60,001 nt of DNA. It comes from an uncultured Clostridium sp. (GTDB lineage: Bacteria; Bacillota; Clostridia; UBA1212; UBA1255). Within the stretch, counting starts at the first letter, position 1. The number at the start of each line of letters is the position of its first letter. The notes under the pieces were generated by a model, which ran no database searches, was not told the origin of the DNA, and saw only the letters and a list, made by a program, of their open reading frames with translations. Shown piece after piece: positions 27,932 through 36,610 of this stretch. The stretch covers positions 1-60,001 of the forward strand of contig UQSG01000016.1 in assembly GCA_900543695.1 (NCBI GenBank), given 5' to 3'. The translations under genes and the position numbers were made by a program.

Positions 27932-27936
27932 ATAAA

Positions 27937-29562
27937 TTATTTCATAACGCTCATCCAGCAACCTTCTGCGCCAATACCATTTTCCGGAGGTGTAAGAATG
28001 CCTTTATCAATAAGCACCTCCACAACGGCGTCAAGGACGGGCATATTTGCAAGACTATTTGCAAGTCTCCATTCTCCCAGCAAGTATTCCGGAACGACCT
28101 TTTTGATCAGAGCTGCAATTTTTTCTGCAACGATCTTCGCATCTTCCTCAAAGAAACCTTTGCACAGGCCATTGCTGATTTCAAAGAGACGATCAGAGTC
28201 CTTCATGGAACATACAAGAATCTTCGTATATAGCATATCTCCGTCACGATACAAATACCCGCACTCAATTGCTTTTGCTGCATGTTCCTTTTCCTGTTCA
28301 GATAATGCAGTGATATCAAGACCTTCGATAGAACGAAGAGCAAGCTGTATCTGCGGATCCTTTGATACGTTGAGTCCGCAACTAAAGTGTTTCTTGATGC
28401 GAGTGATATAGATATTATCAAGATGGACGTTGGAGAAACCGCAAACATTTTGTGCGTCAACACCATCCCAACCACCACCATAATATTTTCCGTTGTCAAC
28501 GTATCCAAATACGCTGAACGGGCGCTTTACATCGGCGACATCCGAAAAATATTTCTCCTTCAAAATTCTTTCAACGTTCTCGGAAAACGCCCAAGATATA
28601 TTAGATACCTGTTGCCACAGAATAAGATTCATATCAACTTTCTTGTTGAGATATGGAAAAGCAAGATATTCCGCTTTATGCTCTTCAATATAGTTGGATA
28701 TGATATCGCAAATTTTGGGCAACTGTTCCGTGTAAAGCGCATTTGCTTTTTCGATTACATCTTTATCAAGCAGAATAAAGTTAATTGCATATTTTCCGTT
28801 ATCCAAGCGACGGAGAAAACCGTACTCTCCGTTTTCACCTTTGCGAAGGATTTCCAGCTCTTCCTCGACGTAAACGGTAGGCACATTTAGTTCTTCAGCG
28901 ATCTCAGATGCACTCATCGGCTTTTTATGGCAAAGCCATACGATATGCTTGGAAAACATTCTGGAACAAACGGTACGAGGATCACCCCAACCAGGATTTC
29001 CGGTTCCCCAAATAACGTAATCAATTTTGTCAAGAGTCAAAGGTCTATTATAGATTTCTGCCATTTCTTCCACCTCTCTTTTAATTTTTTGTCTGGCTGA
29101 AAACAATCTTTGACGAACGGCGCCCTCACTGGTATTTTGCAGCTTTGCTATTTCTGCAGTAGATAAACCATCTATGTAGTACATAATCATTACTTCGCGA
29201 TATGCTTTGGTTAAGAATGCAATGCGTCGATAAACTGAGTTGAGCAACTCATCACTATCCTCCTCTTGCTCTTCGTCAGCGACAAATTGCAAGACTTCAT
29301 CTGCATCGCCGTCATAGAATGTATCTACATATTTTCTGCGATTGTTTGAAAAATCGGCATACACATTTCGGGCAACTCTCCAAATAAACGAATACAAATT
29401 TGTTATTTCTCCGTCTGTATGAACTGCTCTAACCAAGGCGAAGACTATGTCCGAACACAGTTCTTGCGCTTCGTAACTGTCGTTGGTACGCACATAACAA
29501 AACCCAAATAGCTTGTCCAACAGGTCATCATCAAATTGTCTCAGCAGTTCTTGTCTTTTCAT
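27937..29562 (-). CDS. ECF-like sigma-70 family factor with a large C-terminal domain
   Basis: A 541-residue protein. Residues 1-170 form an ECF-like sigma factor: region 2 (ELCSDIVFALVRAV to YSFIWRVARNVYADF) and a region 4 helix-turn-helix (DGLSTAEIAKLQNTSEGAVRQRLFSARQKIK). The other ~370 residues are not part of standard ECF factors: a winged-helix-like segment (MSASEIAEELNVPTVYVEEELEILRK, about 217-245) and a C-terminal region of unknown fold. No anti-sigma gene is adjacent, so the C-terminal part may be a built-in sensor or regulator (inference). The gene is A+T-rich relative to its neighbours and lies beside IS remains, indicating horizontal gain. RBS TTGGAGTG precedes the ATG. Confidence 0.8.
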   Translation of the reverse strand: MKRQELLRQFDDDLLDKLFGFCYVRTNDSYEAQELCSDIVFALVRAVHTDGEITNLYSFIWRVARNVYADFSNNRRKYVDTFYDGDADEVLQFVADEEQEEDSDELLNSVYRRIAFLTKAYREVMIMYYIDGLSTAEIAKLQNTSEGAVRQRLFSARQKIKREVEEMAEIYNRPLTLDKIDYVIWGTGNPGWGDPRTVCSRMFSKHIVWLCHKKPMSASEIAEELNVPTVYVEEELEILRKGENGEYGFLRRLDNGKYAINFILLDKDVIEKANALYTEQLPKICDIISNYIEEHKAEYLAFPYLNKKVDMNLILWQQVSNISWAFSENVERILKEKYFSDVADVKRPFSVFGYVDNGKYYGGGWDGVDAQNVCGFSNVHLDNIYITRIKKHFSCGLNVSKDPQIQLALRSIEGLDITALSEQEKEHAAKAIECGYLYRDGDMLYTKILVCSMKDSDRLFEISNGLCKGFFEEDAKIVAEKIAALIKKVVPEYLLGEWRLANSLANMPVLDAVVEVLIDKGILTPPENGIGAEGCWMSVMK

Positions 29563-29691
29563 GGTTTCACTCCAAGCGATTGATCAATGCTTTCACCTAT
29601 ATAGTCTGTGAAAAAATCGATTTGTTAGGTGGGATTAGAGATGTTATAACATATTTTATTAAAATTTTCTTGAACATCATGCAAATACGAA

Positions 29692-29725
29692 AATATCGCC
29701 GAAGACTTTCGTTTCCGGTGATATT
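29692..29725 (-). terminator. Hairpin after the truncated sigma-like remnant
   Basis: AATATCGCCGAAG (29692 on) pairs with TTTCCGGTGATATT around a short loop. On the minus strand it follows the remnant's stop at 29728 and is followed by a T-containing tract, so it is a plausible terminator. Confidence 0.45.
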
Positions 29726-29727
29726 GA

Positions 29728-30134
29728 TTAAGCTTGTTTGAATTGAATTAAAACATCACAATAACAATTCGGTGAAGGCATTGTAATGATTTCGGTTCTT
29801 TGTGCATAATCGATCATTACCGCATATATCCCCATAAACATATTATGGCACATACGATCGGCGTCATCCTTTAAGTGCTTAGGGAACAATTCCTTATAGC
29901 CTGAGATAAATTTGTTGATTATTTCAGAATACTCCGGCAGAAGAGGCGCAAGATATTTATCTGCTATGGCATCAAATTCAGTTTTTTGTTCTATAGTGAA
30001 GAAAGGAAGCGTTACGAAAAAACATCCATCCTGCTTTTTCACAATATATCCGTCTTGGATTGCACCTGCTGCGAAATCGATATCCTCCATTCGTACCATC
30101 GCACAAAATATCTTCGCAAACATTAATGTAATTA
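29728..30134 (-). pseudogene. Truncated relative of the sigma factor's C-terminal domain
   Basis: The reading frame ending at 29728 encodes about 115 residues that align by eye with the last ~115 residues of the sigma factor at 27937: AAGAIQDGYIVKKQDG versus AAKAIECGYLYRDGDM, and LLPEYSEIINKFISGYKELFP versus EEDAKIVAEKIAALIKKVVPE, with a similar end. The sigma regions and winged helix are missing. Upstream the same frame runs directly into IS transposase sequence, so the gene appears cut by an insertion. A start at an internal ATG is possible but the product would be a domain fragment only. Confidence 0.65.
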
Positions 30135-30560
30135 TCGTACATCTTGTACAGAGAGAGAAAAGCAGTTTTTCTTTAGGAGAGAGCCAGGCAAGAGGGCGCA
30201 TAGGTAAGTTATTGGAGCGATTTTGATGTGCGGCGAGCTGCACACTAAAATCGGCAAGAGAGAAGAAGCGGTGCGAGTCGTAGAAACGCTTTTGATCCTC
30301 CCGGTGGCTGCGTTCCACCTTGCCGTTGTGACGAGGCGTATCAGGGCGGATGAGTTTGTGACGATCACAAGGCGTGCAGCGGTCAACTCAAAGTGGGTGG
30401 GCAAATCTTTCTTGCTGTTGGAAAAGCGATTGGTAAACGCAAATCCGTTATCCGTCTGCACGCACTCTACTTGTATGCCGCGGCGTTTGAACCCTGCCGC
30501 CATCTTCTCCAGAAAATCAGCGTAAGAATAGGCGCTTTGCTCCGGATATGCTCCCGGACA
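30135..30560 (-). pseudogene. Broken IS481-like transposase (DDE integrase core)
   Basis: On the minus strand, three frame pieces together give a transposase catalytic core: CVQTDNGFAFTNRF (second Asp of the DDE set), then after a frameshift HKLIRPDTPRHNGKVERSHREDQKRFY (Glu of the set in VER), then SNNLPMRPLAWLSPKE, and in a further frame SLSVQDVR before a stop. At least two frameshifts and a missing N-terminal half show that it is not functional. The motif order resembles the IS481/IS3 integrase-type families. It truncates the sigma-like remnant downstream of it. Confidence 0.75.
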
Positions 30561-30664
30561 GCGCGTGTCTTGTATTACACTGCTCCTCTGCTTTTTTCCT
30601 CCCTCTTCTGTCCAATTTGTATTGCAGCACTACATTCCGACACTTCCGGCAGTCAAACCGAGAC

Positions 30665-30693
30665 TTGCTTTTTGGCATATACTGTGCAATAAT
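30665..30693 (+). promoter_or_regulatory. Candidate promoter of the BFD-like gene
   Basis: TTGCTT (30665-30670), 17 bases, AATAAT (30688-30693), 24 bases before the ATG at 30718. A TATACT at 30678 is an alternative -10. Confidence 0.4.
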
Positions 30694-30717
30694 ACAGAAA
30701 AATGGAGGTGTGTCGTT

Positions 30718-30915
30718 ATGGAGGCAAACGAAACAATCTGCTTTTGCAAGCATGTTACCCTGGCAGACATTGATGCAGCGCTGGCCGAGGCAAAAACATT
30801 CAGGGACCTTGAAAGCGCATTCGAAGACGTACAGAAAATCACAAACTGTTCAACAGGATGCGGAAAATGTCATGACAGAATTTTAGACGTCATCGCATTG
30901 AAGCTATATAAATAA
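30718..30915 (+). CDS. BFD-like [2Fe-2S] ferredoxin
   Basis: A 65-residue protein with four cysteines placed as in BFD/NifU-like [2Fe-2S] domains: CFC near residue 8-10 and CSTGCGKCHD near residues 44-53. Such small proteins donate electrons, for example to release iron from bacterioferritin, or serve as generic (2Fe-2S) carriers. ATG 30718 follows ATGGAGGTG. It stands alone on the plus strand at the right border of the island; its composition is closer to the host than to the A+T-rich block. Confidence 0.85.
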   Translation: MEANETICFCKHVTLADIDAALAEAKTFRDLESAFEDVQKITNCSTGCGKCHDRILDVIALKLYK

Positions 30916-30937
30916 ACAGCGTGAAGAAAATAAAGTC

Positions 30938-30974
30938 GGCGGTTGGGACTTGTACATAAAAGCACCCGGCCGCC
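30938..30974 (+). terminator. Terminator of the BFD-like gene
   Basis: GGCGGTTGGG (30938-30947) pairs with CCCGGCCGCC (30965-30974); the two T-G pairs are stable only in plus-strand RNA. A T-rich but interrupted tract follows. Confidence 0.5.
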
Positions 30975-30989
30975 GCGCTTTCGATTTTA

Positions 30990-31214
30990 TTAAAGATCCT
31001 GCTTTAATTTATGATTTTTTTTCTGCTTTATTTGATCTGCAATGGAATGAACGTAGCGGCGCATCTCGTCTTTTGTATTCATTCTTCTTGCGCCGTCGAT
31101 CCAGACCTGCTGGTCATTTTCGCTCATTTCAGCGAAGATATCCATGGCGTCGAGATCTGAAGCAAGCTCCATGGCAAATCCGATCGGAAGTTCGTTTCCT
31201 GTTTTGGAAATCAT
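30990..31214 (-). CDS. Small conserved-type hypothetical protein (74 aa)
   Basis: I do not know a function. The frame from ATG 31214 encodes 74 residues, with an acidic central stretch (DLDAMDIFAEMSENDQQVWIDGARRM) and a basic, lysine-rich tail. A GGGTGG stretch 5 bases upstream of that ATG decides the start; a GTG at 31223 is possible but overlaps this site. It is convergent with the ferredoxin gene and divergent from metK. The helical, soluble look and the phrase WIDGARRMNTKDEM recall small Firmicutes proteins of unknown role. Confidence 0.6.
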   Translation of the reverse strand: MISKTGNELPIGFAMELASDLDAMDIFAEMSENDQQVWIDGARRMNTKDEMRRYVHSIADQIKQKKNHKLKQDL

Positions 31215-31255
31215 GCTAACCACCCTTTCACGGATATTTTGCGTAAAATTTTGAT

Positions 31256-31283
31256 TTGTATACGTGGCGAATTATGATATACT
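31256..31283 (+). promoter_or_regulatory. Candidate metK promoter
   Basis: TTGTAT (31256-31261), 16 bases, TATACT (31278-31283). The leader to the ATG is only about 55 bases, too short for a SAM-I riboswitch. Confidence 0.5.
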
Positions 31284-31344
31284 GTTAATGCGTTTACAGA
31301 TCAGGTTTTACTTGTAATTTCAGAAAAGGAGTTAATCGGAAAAC

Positions 31345-32508
31345 ATGGCAAGAAATCTTTTTACTTCAGAATCCGTAACTGAAGGACATCCCGATAAAAT
31401 CTGCGACCAGATTGCGGACAGAATCCTGGACGCGATTCTTCAGGAGGATCCGATGGCGCGCGTCGCCTGCGAAGTGACCGCGGCGACGGGACAGATTTTT
31501 ATTATGGGAGAGATCACTACGGAAACGTATGTCGACTTTGCCGCAATCGCGCGGAAAACGATTCTGGACATTGGGTATACGAGCTCTGAAATGGGTTTTG
31601 ATGGAAATACATGTGCGGTGATCAGCTGCGTTCATGAGCAGTCTCCCGATATTGCCCTGGGAGTGGACAAATCGATGGAGGCAAAGCAGTCGGGAGGGGA
31701 AGCTGCGGAAAACGAAAATGGGGCCGGCGACCAGGGAATGATGTTCGGCTATGCGTGCAGCGAAACAAAAGAACTGATGCCCCTGCCGATCAGTCTGGCG
31801 CATAAGCTTACTGCGCGTCTGACTGATGTACGGAAAAACGGCATTTTGCCGTATCTGCGGCCTGACGGAAAGAGCCAGGTTACGGTGGAATATGATTCGG
31901 AGGGAAAGCCCTTGCGGGTTGATACGATTGTCATATCCTCGCAGCATTCCGCTGATACCGATATCGAAACAGTACGGGAGGGCATCCGCGCGCATGTGAT
32001 CCTTCCCGTGATCCCGGCAGAATATATGGACGAGCATACAAAAATTTATGTAAATCCTACGGGACGTTTTGTGATCGGCGGACCGTGCGGGGATTCGGGA
32101 CTCACGGGGCGTAAAATTATCGTGGATACTTACGGGGGCGCCGGACGGCACGGCGGGGGCAGCTTCAGCGGAAAAGATCCTACGAAGGTGGATCGGAGCG
32201 CCGCCTATATGGCCAGGCATATCGCCAAAAGCGTGGTGGCCTCCGGCCTTGCGGACCGCTGCGAGCTTCAGCTTGCGTATGCAATCGGCGTGGCGCAGCC
32301 CGTTTCCGTTCGGGTAGAGACGTTCGGCACTGAAAAAATCCCTGTTTCGGAAATTGAGGAACGCATTTTGGCGCGATTCGATCTTCGGCCTGCCGCAATC
32401 ATAAAATATCTTGATCTGCGGAAGCCGATTTATGCAAAAACTACGAATTACGGGCACTTCGGGAAAGAAAACAGCGGGCTGAGGTGGGAAGAGACCGTAA
32501 AGCTATGA
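31345..32508 (+). CDS. metK: S-adenosylmethionine synthetase
   Basis: A 387-residue enzyme making SAM from methionine and ATP, the methyl donor for the methyltransferases in this window. Landmarks: LFTSESVTEGHPDKICDQI at the N-terminus, GAGDQGMMFGYA (about residue 128), and the P-loop-like GGGSFSGKDPTKVDRSAAY (about 270). Length is normal. AAAAGGAG precedes ATG 31345. Its end overlaps the convergent glycosidase gene by six bases. Confidence 0.97.
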   Translation: MARNLFTSESVTEGHPDKICDQIADRILDAILQEDPMARVACEVTAATGQIFIMGEITTETYVDFAAIARKTILDIGYTSSEMGFDGNTCAVISCVHEQSPDIALGVDKSMEAKQSGGEAAENENGAGDQGMMFGYACSETKELMPLPISLAHKLTARLTDVRKNGILPYLRPDGKSQVTVEYDSEGKPLRVDTIVISSQHSADTDIETVREGIRAHVILPVIPAEYMDEHTKIYVNPTGRFVIGGPCGDSGLTGRKIIVDTYGGAGRHGGGSFSGKDPTKVDRSAAYMARHIAKSVVASGLADRCELQLAYAIGVAQPVSVRVETFGTEKIPVSEIEERILARFDLRPAAIIKYLDLRKPIYAKTTNYGHFGKENSGLRWEETVKL

Positions 32509-34845
32509 CAGATTAAACCCGTTGTGCGTAATTTCAACGTGTAATGGCGCGTGATCGGCGCGGGGAATCTCCCCGGCTGCCGTGATCGGCGCCTTTAATT
32601 TTACCGGCTGAAAACGGTAGTCGGCAAAACCGCACTCTTTTGGTGAAATGCCGAGCAAATATTTATAATACAGGACCACCGGCGTCGCGGACCAGCCGTG
32701 GCAAAGACTTCCCGCGTTATCAAACGCCCAGGCGCCGTCAATCGTTTCCCAGAAAGACGTTGCGTTACGGAACAGCATGGAGCCCCATTTCTGTGCGACG
32801 TCTTCAAATACGAAATCGGTATATGCGCTGCCAGCCGACAGAAGCGCTTCGTATTTAAAAATCGCGTAGCTCAGCGTAATCGGAACAAGCGGCGGCGTAC
32901 ACGAGGCTCTGCGGGAAAGCAGATCCGCCACTCTCCGGACACGATTCTGCGGAACAAGCCCGGCGTATAAAGCGAGCGCGTTCATCAGCTCAGAGAAATG
33001 GACTTTTTCCCCATTTACAACGTAGGTGCAGTATGCCTCCGCGTCGCTGTCCCAGAAGGCGTCATGAAAGGAATGAACGGCGCCGGAATATAATAATTCG
33101 CACCAGGAAATTTTTTCCAGAAAATCAATTTCCTGCGACTCCGGAGCGCTGCCGGCATGTACGGAGATTCGTCCGGAATGCAGGAGCTTTGCAATTTTGA
33201 TCATGCAGGAAAGCGCCAGAATGTAAAAAACGCTCAGCGGTCCGTCGTAATTTCTATACTCGTTTTTATCACGCAGATTTTCCGGGAATCCATCGGAAAG
33301 CCCCTGTGCCCATTCATAAAAATTCCAGTATCCCGGCCCCTGCATCGGTCCCTGCAGGTCGCGGCCTCTTGCGCTGCGCCAGAACGTCCGGAGAATGGTT
33401 TCCGCGCACGGCCACATTTCTCCGGCAAACGTGAGATCGCCCGAATATAAGACGTATTCATACAGCTCCAGGATCCAGATCAATGAAAAGGAGGGAATGA
33501 CACAGGAAACCCGGGCAGGCGCGCAGAGCTCGAGTAAACCGTCCGGACGAAGGCCCATGCCGAGCAGACGGATGCTTTCCCGCGGCAGCGCATATTCTCC
33601 AAACGCATAATATCCGCATAAGATCTGGTTGCGGGAATCCATGGAATACAGCGCCTGTTCCCTCCATGGACAGTCCTCATAATGCTCATGCGCACTGAGA
33701 CGCAGCGTCCTCAGACAGACTTCATAAATTTTATTATGAAGCGAATCGGAGCAGGAAAACTTTCCCGCCTCGCGGAAGGGATATTCGCACGGCCTGATGC
33801 CGGCGTAATAAAGCGTAAAATGAAACGCCTCGATGTACAGCGCGATATATCTGCATCCGAAGCGCTTGTTGAAATGCGTGTATTTGTTTCGGCCTTTACG
33901 GCAGGTGTATTTTGCGGCGAAGCATCTTCCGCCGACGCTGGTACGAACGCGCAAATCGTCCAGATGCTCTCCGTATCCGATATTTACGACCGTACCGGCG
34001 GCAGCCTCCAGATCCAGCTCGAAGCAGCCGGACTCCTCGGCTCCGAGATCGATTATGATATAGATTCCGTTCTCGCCCGCATGAACCGGCGAAAGAGAAT
34101 CCGCAGCGCAGCGCAGCGGATGTCCCTCCGCGAGAACGTAGGGCGCCGCGCAATTTTGCCTGGAAATTTCTGAAAGGCCTGCGGCGGACAGAAATGCGCG
34201 CTGCATTTTAACCGCAGTCGTTTGCTCCTTATATGCAGGATGAAGCATAAAAAAGCCCTGCGCCACAACAGAAGCCGGCGCACGGCCGCCGATGCGCAGC
34301 TTCGGCACAGGACGAGGATACAGCTTGGAAGGCCCGCTTACAGGAACGGAAGCGAGCCATTCGTTTTTTCCATCCTCCGCTGCGTTGTATTCAAAGGAAT
34401 ACCCCAGCTGACCGCTGACAAGCTCCATCGGACCGTTCCGGAATCCTGAGGCAGCTCGGGAGCGCGTCTGCGGACCGCTGACCGCAAGCGTTTGACCACC
34501 GCTTGTGACATCGAAAATAACGCCCGCAGTACCTCTTCTGTAGGTTGAGGTATCTGTGCCCTGATAATAGGCAAGAATGAGCAGCTCGTTTGTGCCTTCC
34601 GTAACGAAGGCTGTGATAGCAATTTCATCAAAAACCTTGTATTCTGGATAATCGGCATATTGGCCGAAATCTACAAACTGTCCGTTTACCCAAAGCGCGT
34701 ACTGACTGTCTGCACTGATATGTACCAATACAGGCAGCCCTGCTTCTGCGACGGTAAATTTTTCCAAAAACTGACAATAACAATTTTCCTGAAAGGGGGA
34801 ATTCTTCCCCCAGATCCATCTGCTGCCTTCCGAAAGCTGCTGCAT
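32503..34845 (-). CDS. GH78-type alpha-L-rhamnosidase-like protein
   Basis: A 780-residue protein without signal peptide, so probably acting on imported oligosaccharides. The N-terminal half is beta-rich (accessory domains with WVNGQFVDFGQYADYP), and the C-terminal half is an (alpha/alpha)6-type barrel with EHYEDCPWREQALYSMDSRNQ-like sequence around residue 395, the general-acid region of GH78 enzymes, and a closing beta segment. Overall order fits GH78, which removes terminal rhamnose; the exact sugar is uncertain. The start ATG lies at 34845; the aminotransferase gene on the same strand ends 22 bases upstream, so both may be cotranscribed. Confidence 0.75.
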   Translation of the reverse strand: MQQLSEGSRWIWGKNSPFQENCYCQFLEKFTVAEAGLPVLVHISADSQYALWVNGQFVDFGQYADYPEYKVFDEIAITAFVTEGTNELLILAYYQGTDTSTYRRGTAGVIFDVTSGGQTLAVSGPQTRSRAASGFRNGPMELVSGQLGYSFEYNAAEDGKNEWLASVPVSGPSKLYPRPVPKLRIGGRAPASVVAQGFFMLHPAYKEQTTAVKMQRAFLSAAGLSEISRQNCAAPYVLAEGHPLRCAADSLSPVHAGENGIYIIIDLGAEESGCFELDLEAAAGTVVNIGYGEHLDDLRVRTSVGGRCFAAKYTCRKGRNKYTHFNKRFGCRYIALYIEAFHFTLYYAGIRPCEYPFREAGKFSCSDSLHNKIYEVCLRTLRLSAHEHYEDCPWREQALYSMDSRNQILCGYYAFGEYALPRESIRLLGMGLRPDGLLELCAPARVSCVIPSFSLIWILELYEYVLYSGDLTFAGEMWPCAETILRTFWRSARGRDLQGPMQGPGYWNFYEWAQGLSDGFPENLRDKNEYRNYDGPLSVFYILALSCMIKIAKLLHSGRISVHAGSAPESQEIDFLEKISWCELLYSGAVHSFHDAFWDSDAEAYCTYVVNGEKVHFSELMNALALYAGLVPQNRVRRVADLLSRRASCTPPLVPITLSYAIFKYEALLSAGSAYTDFVFEDVAQKWGSMLFRNATSFWETIDGAWAFDNAGSLCHGWSATPVVLYYKYLLGISPKECGFADYRFQPVKLKAPITAAGEIPRADHAPLHVEITHNGFNLS

Positions 34846-34867
34846 GCAATTTCCTCCCCCACGTCTG

Positions 34868-36040
34868 CTATTTCACTGCCGTTTCCAAAAAACGGCTGAT
34901 CGCGCTAAGCGCTTTTTTTATATGATCAATCGAATACGCATAAGAAACCCTTACGAAGCCCTCGCCGCTTTGACCGAACGCACAGCCCGGCACAATAGCG
35001 ACCTTTTCTCTGCGGAGCAGCTCGTCACAGAAGCGTTCGGAGGACAGGCCAGTACTTTGAATGGACGGAAAACAGTAAAACGCTCCGAGCGGCTCGAAGC
35101 AGGTCAGCCCCAGCTTATTAAAGCCGTTTACGATGAATTTTCTCCTGTAATCGTATTCCTGACGCATTGCGCTTACGTCGTCGTCTCCGTTCCGGAGCGC
35201 TTCAATTGCGGCGAACTGGCTTGTCGTGGGGGCGCACATGATTGCATATTGATGGAGCTTTGTCATATTCGCGATGACCTCCGGCTCGGCGCACGCGTAG
35301 CCAAGACGCCAGCCAGTCATAGAATACGTTTTGGAAAAGCCGTTTACAAGAATTGTACGTTCCTTCATTCCGGGAAGCTCTGCGATGGAAGTGTGACGCC
35401 TGCCAGTGTAGGTCAGCTCGCTGTAAATTTCATCAGAAATAACCATGATGTCGGTTTCCCGCAGAACTGCGGCCAGGGCTTCCAGCTCTTCGCGTTCCAG
35501 AATTGAGCCGGTCGGATTATTCGGAAAGGGCAGCACCAAAAGCTTCGTTCTGGCTGTTATCGCATTCTTCAAAAGCTCCGGCGTCAGCTTGAAATGATCC
35601 TCCGCGCGCATGTCGATTGTTACCACTTTTGCCCCGCAGAGCGCGGCCAGGGGGCCATAGCATACGAAGCTTGGGAGCGGTACGATTACCTCGTCGCCCG
35701 GACGAATAAAGGTACGCATGGCAAGATCAATGGCTTCGCTGCCTCCGACGGTAACGAGAATTTCCCTGCCCGGATGATAGGATAGCTGGAAACGACGTTT
35801 CAGATACGCCGAGATTTCCTCGCGGAGCTCGGCCATCCCTGCGTTTGCAGTATATTTTGTTCTGCTTTTCTCCAACGTCTGGATTGCGGCATTTCGGACG
35901 TGCCAGGGCGTCGGAAAATCCGGCTCTCCTATGCCCAGCGAGATAACGTCATCCATTGTAGCCGCAATATCAAAGAGCTTCCGGATTCCGGACGGCGGCA
36001 GTTCAGTAAGCGTCTGGTTAAACAGCTGGCTGAAATTCAA
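34868..36040 (-). CDS. Class I/II aminotransferase (PLP-dependent)
   Basis: The 390-residue protein is a fold-type I aspartate-aminotransferase-like enzyme. Motifs include GIGEPDFPTP near residue 38, the PLP-phosphate region, PFPNNPTGSIL near 170, DEIYSELTY near 203, and the PLP lysine in NGFSKTYSMTGWRLGYA near 235. Substrate cannot be fixed; PatA- and AspC-like enzymes look similar. Its ATG overlaps the stop of the Lrp-type regulator upstream (ATGA at 36037-36040), so regulator and enzyme form a unit, typical of amino-acid-responsive control. Confidence 0.9.
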   Translation of the reverse strand: MNFSQLFNQTLTELPPSGIRKLFDIAATMDDVISLGIGEPDFPTPWHVRNAAIQTLEKSRTKYTANAGMAELREEISAYLKRRFQLSYHPGREILVTVGGSEAIDLAMRTFIRPGDEVIVPLPSFVCYGPLAALCGAKVVTIDMRAEDHFKLTPELLKNAITARTKLLVLPFPNNPTGSILEREELEALAAVLRETDIMVISDEIYSELTYTGRRHTSIAELPGMKERTILVNGFSKTYSMTGWRLGYACAEPEVIANMTKLHQYAIMCAPTTSQFAAIEALRNGDDDVSAMRQEYDYRRKFIVNGFNKLGLTCFEPLGAFYCFPSIQSTGLSSERFCDELLRREKVAIVPGCAFGQSGEGFVRVSYAYSIDHIKKALSAISRFLETAVK

Positions 36041-36516
36041 ACCATCATCACCAATCTTTCGTCATCCTGCGGCTTTTCAAATAATACGCCGTCCTGCTTA
36101 TATTTTTTCAGTACGAAGTGCGTTGCCGTGCTGATGACGGTATCCATGGGAGAAAGCTGCTCTGCAACGAAAAGCGCAACCTCGTTCAGCGTTTTTCCTT
36201 CTATAATCAGAGCAAGATCATAAGCTCCCGACATCAGATAGACTGTTTTTACCTGCTCGTACTGGTAGAATCTTTCTGCAATCTGGTCGAAGCCTTTTCC
36301 GAACTGCGGCGTGACTTTTACCTCAATGAACGCCGTGACAAATTCTCTGGAGGTTTTCTGCCAGTCCACAAGGAGCTTGCTGCCGATGATAATTCCGTCT
36401 TTCTTGAACTGCTCGATGGCAGCGGAAATTTCTTCTTCACTTTTGTCAAGCATAACGGCCAGATCGCTGACGGTGAGCGTACTGTTTTTTTCCAGCAGTT
36501 CCAGTATTCTGTGCAT
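36037..36516 (-). CDS. Lrp/AsnC-family transcriptional regulator
   Basis: A 159-residue protein with an N-terminal winged helix (LLEKNSTLTVSDLAVMLDKSEEEI) and a C-terminal RAM/ligand-binding domain (AFIEVKV, YLMSGAYDLALIIEG). Lrp-type proteins bind amino acids and control metabolic genes. It is coupled to the aminotransferase and diverges from a metallo-hydrolase gene, with overlapping promoters between them (36546-36582), so autoregulation is likely. GGGAGGAC lies upstream of the ATG. Confidence 0.9.
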   Translation of the reverse strand: MHRILELLEKNSTLTVSDLAVMLDKSEEEISAAIEQFKKDGIIIGSKLLVDWQKTSREFVTAFIEVKVTPQFGKGFDQIAERFYQYEQVKTVYLMSGAYDLALIIEGKTLNEVALFVAEQLSPMDTVISTATHFVLKKYKQDGVLFEKPQDDERLVMMV

Positions 36517-36545
36517 TCAAATCGTCCTCCCGGTTAAGTTTGCAA

Positions 36546-36582
36546 TTGCTTTTATTATATTACCAAAGTATAATATTGAAAA
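36546..36582. promoter_or_regulatory. Overlapping divergent promoters (Lrp operon and MBL-fold gene)
   Basis: Plus strand: TTGCTT (36546-36551), 17 bases, TATAAT (36569-36574). Minus strand: TTTTCA (complement of 36577-36582), 17 bases, TATAAT (complement of 36554-36559). The two promoters face each other over the same DNA, so polymerase can occupy only one at a time. Confidence 0.8.
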
Positions 36583-36610
36583 GCATTTTTTTATATAAGG
36601 AGATGATTCT

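Larger units (their letters stand above)
27314..27936. other. Non-coding stretch of ~620 bases at the edge of the acquired island
   Basis: I see no supportable gene here. The left part is near even in base composition, the right part A+T-rich like the following sigma-factor gene. It contains a long imperfect hairpin (27534-27613), a small hairpin CGTTGT-TAAGT-ACAACG (27507-27523) and the terminator of the minus-strand sigma gene (27903-27931). The mixture looks like decayed mobile-element DNA, but no family could be named. Confidence 0.5.

Noticed and set aside
30561..30753. Minus-strand frame with CRKCRN motif
   Set aside because: Too short and overlapping the ferredoxin promoter and start; only the part below 30560 has transposase similarity.
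31284..31344. SAM riboswitch before metK
   Set aside because: The leader is only about 60 bases, and no SAM-I or other SAM-binding fold is visible.
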